DNA from: Symbiodinium natans
Lineage: Eukaryota; Sar; Dinophyceae; Suessiales; Symbiodiniaceae
Direction: 5' to 3'
Length of the DNA: 64,000 nucleotides
NCBI GenBank assembly: GCA_905221605.1
Contig: CAJNDS010002024.1
Location: forward strand, 201,501-265,500
Shown here: one piece after another, positions 21,348-33,300 of the stretch
Layout: every line of letters begins with the position of its first letter
Position numbering within the stretch: position 1 is the stretch's first letter
The notes under the pieces: model-generated
What the model saw: the letters and a program-made list of their open reading frames with translations, nothing else
Told to the model about the DNA's origin: nothing
Databases searched by the model: none
Translations under genes and position numbers: made by a program

Positions 21348-24300
21348 CCTCTCTCTTTCTCTCCCTCTCTCTCGCTCGCTCGCCCTCTCACTCTCTCTCT
21401 CTCTCTCCCTCTCCCTCTCGCTCTCTCTCTCCCGCTCTCTCCCTCCCTCTCTCTCTCTCTCGCTCTCTTGCTGTCTCTCTTTCTCTCTTCCAATCGCTCA
21501 GTAAATGCCACGCTCTCAGGAGGGCCCATAAAATTCCAAAACCTTCACATCCTAAACCCCGAGACCTGTAAACCCTAAACCGCAAGTAGTTTTCTGGAAC
21601 CCAACATCCTTCCTAACAGAAAGGATGCAGCTACAAAGGAGCGGCAAGAAAGCCGAAGACCCACCTCAAGTGCATCCACTCCTACTTCTGAGGGCGGCGC
21701 GAGAACGAAATTCCTTCCTGCTTTAGTATGAGAAGGACGATGTATCCTCAGGGCCTAAAGCCTTCAGAATGTAGAATACCTTAACCCTTAAACCCTGAAA
21801 CCCCACAAACCCCAAAAACTAAAAAAACTCTTAAAACCCTAGAACCCTGAGACCCTGAAACCCGTAAACCCTTAAGCCCTTAAACCCTTAAACCCTTAAC
21901 CCCTGAAACCCTTAAACCCTAAACTTAGAGCCCCAGGCAAAGCATACCACCGTCTCCGGCCTGTTCCTTGCGCTGCAACTGCAGGCGCAGCTCCTCGCGG
22001 TTTTCTTTTTTTGGGGATTGAGGTTTGGGGTTTGGAGCTTGGGGTTTAGGGTTTAGGGTTTAGGGTTTGGAGTTTGGGGTTTGGAGTTTAGGGTTTTGGG
22101 TTTGGGGTATGTGAGGGTTCTAGAATTGAGGGTTCGAGGTCACGAGGGTTTGGGGGCTTGAGGGTTTGGGGGCTAGTAGGGTTTGGGAAAGTCATCTTGG
22201 CGAATGTGTCAGCGAAGGAGGGAGGCACGAAGCTGAAACTTGTTAACGGCCCACCCTAAAGCCTAAAGCCTCAAGCCTAAACCTCGAACCCTAAACCCTA
22301 AACCCTAAACCCTGAACCCTAAACCCTAAACCCTAAACCCTAAACCCTAAACCCTAAACCCTACCCTGAACCCTGAACCCTGAACCCTAAACCCTGATCA
22401 AAAGCTAACCGGAGCCTAGTCTTTAGCAACAGGCGGCCAGGAGCTTACAAAGCTCATTGGTTCCCCTACTACCCGGTTTAGGGTTTAGGGTTTAGGGTTT
22501 AGGCCCCGTATACCCCTCCCCCCCCTAGCTTCCCCCCATACTTCAGCTAAGCCCTAAGCCTTAACCTAGGTTCCCCCCAGAATTGAGGAAGCTTAGGGGT
22601 ATCTAAGCGTAATTTGGGTTATTTAACAGGGGAACCTAGGGGGGGGTAGCCCTCAACCTATCCCTAAACCCTAAACCCTAAACCCTAAAGAGGGGGGTAG
22701 TAGGGGAACCCATGAAAAGCGCTGTTGCAGGGGAAACTCCTCCGACAGTGCGCTCTGCTCCTGCGCCTTCACCTGGCGACAGCCAAGCCCTAAACCCTAA
22801 ACCCCAAACCCCAAACCCGAAACCCTAAACCCTAAACCCTAAACCCCTACACCCTAAACCCCAAACCCTAAACCGCCTGAGGACTGAGAGGATGACGGAG
22901 GAGACTCGGAGATTCATGGGCAGTTATACCTTGGGGTTACACAAAAGGCAGGGAAACTGGAGGTCCCTGAGGTACAAGAGCTTGCAGCCTTACTTAGGGT
23001 TCAGGGTTTTAGGTTTTAGGGTTTAGGGTTGAGGGTTTAGGGTTTAGGGTTGAGGGCTGAGGGTTTAGGGTTTTGAACAATGGAAACATGGCAAAGCGGA
23101 AGGATTGGGCAAACGTGCGTTGCAGCTCGATCAGTACCTCAGCCAGCTTGGGCCAGAATGGTCAAGGTTGCATTCTCTACTTGCGGCCGTTGGCCGGCAC
23201 ACACGCACGCATCCCTAAATACAAAAAGCCCCGCCCCAAAACCCGGTTCGGCAGTCGCCCCTCTTAATATTTCTACCAAATACATTGGGGGGGGGAGGAC
23301 GCCTCAAACCTAGTAGCCCTAAAGCTTGAAACCTGCTCTATGACTGAGGCAGCAAGCCAGAAGGACGGGATGTTTGGATAAGACCCCCACTTCCCCCTTC
23401 CCCCCCTCTTATGCTAGAAACCTGTTGCTCCTTTTTTTCGTATGCTATGCCGGGGGGGGGGGGGGGAGTATATACATATGAAAGTATGTACATACAGTAT
23501 GTATGTATGTATGTATGTATGTGCAGGCGTATACTATGGATGTCATGAATGCCTACTACCTAGGAGACGTCAACAAAGGTGCCTCCAGTGCCCGCACTTT
23601 GTCGGACAGCTCCTGCAGCATGTTCGCAGGTGGTGGGTTTAGGGTTCAGGGAAAAACCAAGCAAAAGCAACATGAGTCCCAACTTGCATCATAGACCATC
23701 ATGGTGAGGACACCTGGTGACAAAGAAGCCCTGAAGTCGTTTGAAGCAAATTGCAGCTAGCTTGGCGCGCTGTGGGCCTCAATATCACGTTGCACAAACA
23801 TGTTCGGGCTGCATTCGAACCCCTCTCTTCAGAAATGTTGACTCTTGCCATGGAACTGAGGGGGGGGTTGATCTACATGATTAGCCCTTTTGATAGACAG
23901 CTCACAATAATTGTCATGGGCCCCCACGCAAGGTTTATCCGGTTGCTTGGGAGCCTCCGTGGCTCAAGACCCTGTGGCTTAAGGTTCAAGACTTCTCGGA
24001 GCACCTGCGCAAAAGATTCACGTGGTAGCCCAGTAAACATATGATAATAAGGGCAACCTTCTAAAGGTTGGTCACTTGACAAGGGAAACATGAACTCGAA
24101 AAGGGAAAAGGGTACCGCTGGGCTGCCAAGTTCGTAGGTGTTTAGGGTTTAGGGTTTAGGGTTTGGGGTTTGGGGTTTAGGGTTTAGGGTTTAGGGTTTA
24201 GGGTTCGGGCGTCACCCCTGTTGTCGCGCTCCCGCTTTCGGGTTTCGGATGCTTGGGTTGAGGCTGTGGGAATAAAAACTTACAGGGTTTTGGTGTATGT

Positions 24301-27300
24301 TCTTTTTTTGCAAACTCTTGTCGCCGACTGTTTGTCGCAGAGCCGTAGTATAACCCTCGCACAGGAACATTCCCCTAAACCCTAAACCCTAAACCCTAAA
24401 CCCTAAACCCTAAACCCTAAACCCTAAACCCTAAGCCCTTTACTGGCGATGTACTTAATGTACTTGCTTTCTATCCATGGACCTTCGGGACCTTCGAAGC
24501 CTTCAAGTAGACCGATACTCGAAGGTTCATTGGTAGTTCTAAGTAGGGTTCTAAGTACCGTAAAACCCTAAACCCTAAACCCTAAACCCTAAACCCTAAA
24601 CCCTAAACCGCAAAAAATCATGAAACCGCCCCACCTCCGCCTGGGCCATCAGCAGAGCCATAGCCTTGGACCGATCCTCGGAGCCCTAAACCCTAAACCC
24701 TAAACCCTAACCCCTAAACCCTAAACCCGAAAACCCCTAACCCCTAAGACCCTAAGACCCTAATTCTCAGGACACCTGATCCGAAACATCCTCTTCTACA
24801 CTGCCCACCCGCCTACATCACCAAAAAAACAACAACCCTTTCACACAAGGCAACCCCCTCCACTCTGCATACTCTCCAGCCCTGTATGCGCGTGCTCGCA
24901 CAGAGGCAAAGAGCTCCGCAGGCATGCTAAGTAGCGCAGTCCCCCTCAAAGCCAATAGTCCCCTTAAAGTCTAAGAAGTTCTATATGGGTTGTTGCTAAA
25001 ATTAGATTCCCTTTTCGGGTACCCTAAATATTAGGTGCCGTATTATAATAGGGATCCAAAAAGGGACCATAATTTTGACAACCACCCATATAAGGGCTCT
25101 CTACCATTATAGTCCCTTAAAAAAGGCTTGCGCGTTTACATAGGAAAATCATCTGTAAGTTACCTATCTAGATTCTAGATCCAAGAGTAAGCTAGGAATA
25201 AGAAGGGTGCCCTTATTGGTTTACAGGAAACCTTAACCCTAAACCCTAAATTCCCTAGTAAGAACCAGTGAGACGAAGCACCGCAAGCTGCCCCTCCAGG
25301 TGGGTCACGGAGTCAGTGAGCTGGCCTGGGGGGGAACTCAGGATCATCTCCTAAACCTTAATTCAAACCTCAACCCTCAACCCTCAACTCTCAACGCTCA
25401 ACCCTAAACGCTAAACCCTAAACCCTAAACCTAAGCCCTGCCCAGAAAGGGCGGGAGGTACAAGGCCGGATAGAGTTTAGGCTCTGGTGTGCTTCTCATG
25501 AGGCAGATAGTCATTAGGGTAGTAGGACAATTAGGGTTTAGTGGGGTTAGATTGTCCAAGGTTGTCGTTGAAGGAACGCTTCTAGACTTGGCTGCACACA
25601 GGAGGGTAGAAATAAATTATATTTTTAGCTGCCTTATTAAGAAACCATAAGACCAACAAGGCTAAAGATCTAAAGCTACAGTAAAGCACCACAAAGTAGA
25701 GAGACTTCAATCCATCCGAATTGCTTGCAGCCCTTTGACGTACTCCAAGCAGCAAAAACTCCTCCACCCCCAACACGTCCTGCGCAAAACGAAGCTCGAC
25801 GTTCGAGAATACAGCCCGCAAAACGCTGAACCTAAATCCTAAACCCTTTTTGCAACTGGACTGCGAACAACTGCCGCGAAAACCCAAACCCTAACCCTAA
25901 ACCCTAAACACGGAACCCTGAACCCCAAACCCCAAGCCGCCTGAATGGCGTCTCTCTCGCTCCAACGCTTCAGCAGCGAGATGCCTCTGAACCCAAAGAC
26001 TCAAGCCCCAAAAAAGACCTTTAGGGTTTAGGGTTTAGGGTTGAGGGTTGAGGGTTCAGGGTTCAGGGTGGAGCTCAAAAAAAGCTCGACCCAAGAGTCA
26101 CCTAGGCACAAAAGGGTACCCTTCTTGGTCGAAAAGGGAACCTAACCCCGGGCCGACTCTGGGTCCTAGTAACCCTAAACCCTAAACCCTAAACTAAACT
26201 CTGAACCCTCAGACTGCAAAGGCGTTTGGCGCTCAGGAGGGGCTGAGGGCTTAGGGTTAGGGTTTAGGAACTTCCGCGGATTGAATTTGTGGGCTTTGCA
26301 TGGCTTCGCCTGCCTCTCCCGCTGACGCATGGCCTCCGAGGCCGCTGCCTCAAGGTTCGGTTAGGGTGTAGGGTTTAGGGTTTAGGGTTTAGGGTTTAGG
26401 GTTTAGGGTTTAGGGTTTAGGGTTTAGGGTTTAAGGCTTACTCAAAACTTTAGAATTTCTAAACCCAAACCCTGCCAGGCGAGAGCCTCGTCGCCAGCAC
26501 GCCTCCGCTCCATGGCGGCCGATGCCTCAGCCGCAAGCGCACGCGCCTGCGGCACGGTGAACGGTACAATTTCACACTTGCTGCCCTTTCCTTGCGTCGA
26601 AAACCACGAGCAGGTGCCTATACTAACTGTGATGAGGCACCTATTGCTTAAGTTACAGTACCAACATGCCTAAGTTACAGTGCCAACAACCCAATCCAAG
26701 GCCCAACAGCGCTACACAAGTAGCCGGCAACTCCCTGCAAGCGCTTCAATGTTGTCATTTTGGTATGTGGCTCTGGAGCCTTGAAGCACTCTCGCGTTGC
26801 TCAGGCCATGATTCAACATCAAGGCCTTCCCTAGGCCTTCCTGTGGAGGACTCCGGACCTCTGAAGAAATTGGGTGCTTTCGCTGACTTCGGCATATCGC
26901 CCACCTGAAGGCCAAGTACCCTGAAGCCCCTAACTAGGATGGCCCTTAGAACCCTCTGAAAAATGTTCTGAATATGACCCCCTTAAACCCAAGAAGAGAA
27001 AATATGGAAAATATCCTAAACCCTAAACCCCAAACCCTACACCCAATAAGGAAAAATACAAAACATCCCAAGCACCTACCTAGCAAAATTCAGGCTCCTC
27101 CCACTGCGCGGCTGCTTCTTCCAGCACCGCCAGCCTTGGCTCTGGTCACCCTGAACACAGAACCCAGAACCTAGGGTTTAGGGTTTAGGGTTCAGGGTCT
27201 AGGGTTTAGGGCTACTTGAAGGTTGATGGGTAGTTGTAACTAGGGTTACAAGGACCGTAAGGTTATAAGTATAGTTACCCTACTTGACTCCTGGAATGCC

Positions 27301-30300
27301 CATGTCCCGCCTCACTAGGAGAATGAAAACTTACATGTGCAAAGCCATGCAGGCCTGCGGCGTGGCCGTGGCCTGCGTCCCTAAAACCAATGTCCACAAA
27401 GAGTTCTTGGGAGGAGATGTTGCTGGCATTGTAGGGCGGAAGAAGGTCTCCTACCCTAATGCGTTGTGGGCCCTCTTCCTTAGTGATCAGACCAGGTTCG
27501 TCCTTAACGGTTCAAGGCAGGCTAATGCTCATTGGATCCCAAACTTTCACGCCCTACTCCAGTAATTCCTTTTACGGCAGCTTGGTTGCATTGTACACAG
27601 CTTAATTGGATGAAACTCTGATGCTCGTGCGGCAGAGGAGTGAGTGTCTGTAAAAGTTACTTATAACCCTACTGTTAACTACCCATGAACCTCCAAGTAG
27701 AACCTCAACCCAAAACTTAATCCCTGGTGGGTTCCTAGTCGTAAGCCACAAAACGTCCAACATCCTCAACTCCAAAACCAGCGCATCAAATAATGGCTTC
27801 GGGGTGGTAGTCTCCTGCAGTTCATAGATAACTAGCGATGCTTTGGGGGTCTTTGACGAACCCTCAACCCACCCTCCCTCCCTCTGCCCCTCCCTATGTA
27901 TCAGAAACGCTTTTCACAAAACCCTAAACCTTAGTAGGTGCGTAGGCCTCTTTAACTGTTGGGCATCCCGCATGGTTCAGGAACTATATATAATATTCCT
28001 CGATCTATATATAAAAGTTCTCAGAACTATATATAAATTTTCCAGCAGATGATTCGAAATCGTTCCAGATAGTCCGGAACCGCTCGGAACCGTTCTGGAC
28101 TATATATGAGCCCGACGTTTATAAATGGTTCGGAACGGTTCCGAGCGGTTCCGGGCGACTTATAACCACTGTGGAGCTATTGTTGCGACTTTGATTTGAG
28201 CGATGGTCGGCGATGGTGTCTCGCAACACGGTTACAAACAGTCTAGAACGGTTCCGAGCGGTTCCGGACGATTCATAAATAGTTCGGCCAGTTTTATAAA
28301 TAGTTCGGGGGAGCTTTGTGTATAGTTCGGACGCATGAAATCTGTCCCAACAGACCCATGCCCATAAAGAGGCCCATGCACCCACTAATCTAGACCCTAA
28401 ACCCGTTGTACAGCAGGCCTCGGTTCACAGCAGCCCGCTAGCCCTAAACCCTAAACCCTAAACCCTAAACCCTAAACCCTAAACCCTAAACCCGCAAACA
28501 AGCCTAAGCGTTCTGGGCCAGGACGTGCCTCGACTCGACTTCGCTTCGGCGACGCTCTGCCTCGCCCAGGGCCTCCTTGGGGGGGCAGGTGTGTGGGGTT
28601 GTTGGGGTTTGGTAGGTTTCGTTGGGGTTTAGGGTTTAGGGTTTAGGGTTTAGGGTTTAGGGTTTAGGGTTTAGGGTTTAGGGTTTAGGGTTTAGGGTTT
28701 AGGGTTTAGGGTTTAGGGTTTAGGGTTTAGGGCTTAGGGCTTAGGGTTGAGGGTTTAGGGTTTAGAGTTCAGAGTTTAGGGTTTCGGGATTGGGTTCTCG
28801 TGCAAGGCTTCGGCTTGAGGGTGTTTTGTGCTGTCCGCCTGGGGAGGCAATTAGGGTTTTGAGGTGCTGACTCATGCAGGCGTGGGGTCTACTTGGAGTT
28901 ATAGGGTCCTCAACAGAGGGGGGGTTCAAGGGGGTTAGGGTTTAGGGGGTAGGGTTGATATTCAGGGAACCTTAAAGAAGCTTAGGGAGGCTTTGGGGAG
29001 TAGTGGGGGGTATGAGGGAACCGTGGGTTACATAACCCCCCCTTGAACCCCTCCTTCACGCTATAATGGAGGTTAGCGGTAGTTCTGAATAAGGTTCTCA
29101 GTAGAGTTACCCTGCTTGTAACTCCACTTATGGCTACCCATGAATCTTCCAAGTCCTATACCTTTCAACCCTAAACCCTAAACTGGAACGTGAAAACCCC
29201 GATCCCCAAACCCTATGGACCCCAAATCATACTCCTCCCACAAAAAATACCCTAACCCTACACCCTTTTGAACCCAAACGCAGAGCATCCACCCTAAACC
29301 TAAACCATGAAATCCGGTAAACCATATAAACACTCTCATATAAACACTCTAAAACCCTCTAAACCCCTACAATCCCCAATAAAGCCCTATAAAACCCCAG
29401 AAAACATCCAACAAAAAGCCTCGAAACCCCTCTGAAACCCTCTAGAACCCTATCAAACCCCGAGCCACGCCCAAGAAAATCATCTACAACACCCAATGAA
29501 CCCCAAACCCCTAACCCCCTAACCCCCTTAACCCCTTAACCCCCTAACCCCCTAACCCCCTAACCCCCTTAACCCCTTAACCCCGAAACCCCCTTAACCC
29601 CCTAACCCCCTAACCCCCTCACCCCGAAACCCCTAAAACCCCTAAACCCCTGAACCCCTCAACCCCTAAACCCCTAAACCCCTAAACCCCTAAATTCCTA
29701 AACCCCTAAACCCCAGACCCCCAAACCTAAACCCCTAAACCCCTAAACCCCTAAACCCCTAAACCCCTAAACCCCTAAACCCCTAAACCCCTAAACCCCT
29801 AAACCCCTAAACCCCTAAACCTAAACCCCTAAACCCCTAAACCCCTAAACCCCTAAACCCCTAAACCCCTAAACCCCTAAACCCCTAAACCCCTAAACCC
29901 CTAAACCCCTAACCCCCTAAACCCCTAAACCCCTAAACCCCTAACCCCCTAAACCCCTAAACCCCTAAACCCCTAAACCCCTAAACCCCTAAACCCCTAA
30001 ACCCCTAAACCCCTAAACCCCTAAAACCCCTAAACCCCTAAACCCCTAAACCCCTAAACCCCTAAACCCCCTAAACCCCCTAAACCCCCTAAACCCCCTA
30101 AACCCCCCTAAACCCCCCTAAACCCCCCTAAACCCCCCTAAACCCCCCTAAACCCCTAAACCCCTAAACCCCTAAACCCTAAACCCCTAAACCCTAGCAG
30201 CTCCCTTCCGGTGCCTCGGCCTTGGCTGCGCGCTCGGCACCTTGGGCGGCGGCCAGGCGGAAGCCTTCGGCCTTTCAGGGTTTAGGGTTTAGGGTTTGGG

Positions 30301-33300
30301 GTTTGGGGTTTGGGGTTTGGGGTTTGGGGTTTGGGGTTTGGGGTTTCGGGCGCAGGGATCTTAAGGGCTCTTTTATTGTCTTTAGGGGCATTAGAGGTTC
30401 TTCAAGGGTACATGTCCATTGTGTGTTATTACGGGGTAGTGCTCTGGAGTGTTTAGGCGTGTTTCATCACTCACGTAAGAGAGCTAGGGTCTTATGGTTC
30501 TCAGGCTTTTAGGGTGTTTAGTGCTGTGGTTTAGGGGCTTCGGGCCGCAGATTTTGTTTGATTGCTAACCCTAAACCCTAAACCCTAAACCCTGAACCCT
30601 GAACCCTAAACCCTAAACCCTAAACCCTAAACCCTAAACCCTAAACCCTAAACCCTAAACCCTAAACCCTAAACCCTAAACCCTAAACCCTAAACCTAAC
30701 CCTAAACCCTAAACCCTAAACCCTAAACCCTAAACCCTAAACCCTAAACCCTAAACCCTAAACCCTAAACCCTAAACCCTAAACCCTAAACCCTAAACCC
30801 TAAACCCTAACCCTTTGCAGGAGTTTCTGTAAGAGGCTTTTGCTCTCCGATGAAAGTATGAAGGGACTCTCAAGATCCTTCAACCCCCAAAGCCTGTAAA
30901 CCCTAAACCCTGAACCCTAAACCCTAAACCCTAAACCCTAAACCCTGAACCCTAAACCCTAAGCCCCCGAATGTGGAGCTTCTATCACATACTTCGAGGT
31001 TCATGGGTAGTTCTAGGTAGGGTGTTACGTGCCCTCAAGCAGGCTCATGTGCAGTAGCTGCCATACTTCGCCCTACTTTCAACTCCCAGGCTCCCGGGCC
31101 GCTGTTCGGGTTTGAGAACCCTAAACCCTAAACCCTAAACCCTAAACCCTAAACCCTAAACCCTAAACCCCAAACCCTAAACCCAAACTAACGTTTAGCC
31201 TAGAGCCTAAAGCCTAAACCCTGAGTTCGGGCAACTTCTTGACGGGGTTGCAGGCTGAGGGAAGCCCAACTTCTAACTACCCAGGGTTTGGGTTTAGGGT
31301 TTAGGGTTTGGGGTTGAGGGTTCAGGGTGTATAAGGTTTAGGGATGTTTAGAGTTACCCCCTCCTCAAGAGGGCTCTGGGTGCACCCCTGTCCTGCTCGG
31401 AGAGGCCCCGCACGTATCCTTAGTTGCTGAGTTCAGAAGCCGCCCCAAAAAGTGTACACTGTGAGTTCTATAGGGCCCTAACCCTAAATCCTAAACCCTG
31501 AAAAGTGTAAAGCGTGCTCGTTTACCAAGTATCCCTCCACCCAGGGCTCGGCGGGAGCGGAGGGCAACACGTTGACGCAGGCGTGGACTTCCTGGTTTAG
31601 GGATTTAAGGCTTAGACTTTAGGGTTTAAGGGTTTAGGGCTTACGCAGGGTTTTCGGTTTAGGGGTTTAGGGGTCTAGGGGTTTAGGGGATTTAGGGGAT
31701 TTAGGGGATTTAGGGGATTAGGGGATTAATTAGGGGTTTAGGGGTTTAGGGGTTTAGGGGTTTAGGGGTTTAGGGTTGAGTACTTAGGGGCTATCTTAAG
31801 GGTTCGTGGGTGATCATCACAGGTAGGTTTGTGGTGTATAAGCAACATTGTTTGAGTACCCTTTATAGCTAGCTATAACCCAAGTCACCCCCAGTGTTGT
31901 TTCAGGTTGCACAAGAAAGGCCACCACCCCAAGCTCTAAACCCTCTAAACCCTCTACAACCTCTACACCCTCAACCCTAAACATAATCTACGGCCGAGGA
32001 GCAATGTGCATAGCTCTGGAGGCAAACTCCAAGCTGCTCAGCGTCTCGGCAGCATGGGAGGCACAGGGCCCCACACAAACGAGCCTGGGTTTGGGGTTTA
32101 GGGTTTGGGGTTTGGGGTTTAGGGTTCGTTCGGACTTGCGTCGTTCGATCAATGAAGTCGGGCATTGCCTACCAGGGTGACACAAATGATCTACGCCGCG
32201 CAGCTTCATCAACTGCTCAATCTCGTGATGATATCATCAAGTGCGAGTATGGTGTCTTTAATGTTCAGCAGCCAACTTTGGGCGTCGTCAGAACAAAGGA
32301 GTTCTTTGGAGGAACATCTTCTGGCGAACCTTTCAGCTTTACAAGAAAAGTTGAAAGAAGTGGAGCAAAAATGACATTTGACAATCCGTCCCCAATGCGG
32401 ATTGCAGACGTGCGGCATCAAATCAGGATTAACATGTGCATAATACTGCCTTTCAATGATGTTGGTACGGTAAAGATTAAACTGTTTTCTTAAAGAAACA
32501 AATCTAGCCTTGGCATGAAAAGGTGGCAAGAGTCTGTTGCGAATGCCTTCGGCAGTCACGTCACTCCATTCTGCCAATGGAAGACATGTGGCACAAGCGA
32601 CCGTACGGCATGCAGAGGCTTGAGTTGGTTTCAGGTCTGGAGGTGACGAATCAGGTAACCTTTTTGCGGGTATGTTCGGGTGCGCACGAATGCTGGGACC
32701 ACGTTTAGCGTTTGGGGTTTCGGGTTTAGGGCGGATAGGGCAAAATCAACGATGAAAACTGAAGCAAGCAGTGTGATGCTAGATCCGATAAACCCAGCTG
32801 CTTCAAGCTTACAAGGCTGAAGACATGGATCTAAACGCCCTAGACACCCTAAACACCCTAAACCCGAAACCCCTGACGCCTCCGCCTCCGCCTGAGGCTC
32901 CCACATTGCAGTCTTACAGTTTCCGCCCAGCGAGTCGGACAGCATCAGCGTGAGCTTGCCTAACCCAAAGGGTCCATGTGTACCCACATGAAAATAAACA
33001 AAGGTGGTTTAGGGTTGAGAAAAAAGGGTTTAGGGTTTAGGATCCATGTGCCTGTGTAGTATATTCTTGGGCCGAAAAAGGGGGTGTGAGTAACTACTAC
33101 ATGTTCTGGACTGAACTGCATCTTGCCACGCGATGTTCGCAGGACAAGCAGCCAAACCTGTTTCTCCTTCAATCGAAGGCTTAGGGTTTAGAAGCTCATT
33201 GTACACAGGTTCCCATCAGCTCGTCAACCGTACTCTACACCGTGCGTTGGAAACTGAACACGGCTTGTATGACGAGAAGTGCATCGCAGCTACGCACGAT

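Noticed and set aside
21230-21529. Arg/Glu-repeat open frame
   Set aside because: Translation of a pyrimidine microsatellite on its purine strand.
29495-30810. A true chromosome end
   Set aside because: The tracts are internal, in both orientations, and unique sequence with exons continues on both sides.
32714-32775. FIVDFALSA on the minus strand as the kinesin S-L-x-F-A motif
   Set aside because: The exon at 32003-32084 has the full ETLSSLEFASRA motif and joins in phase, so the weaker match is coincidental.
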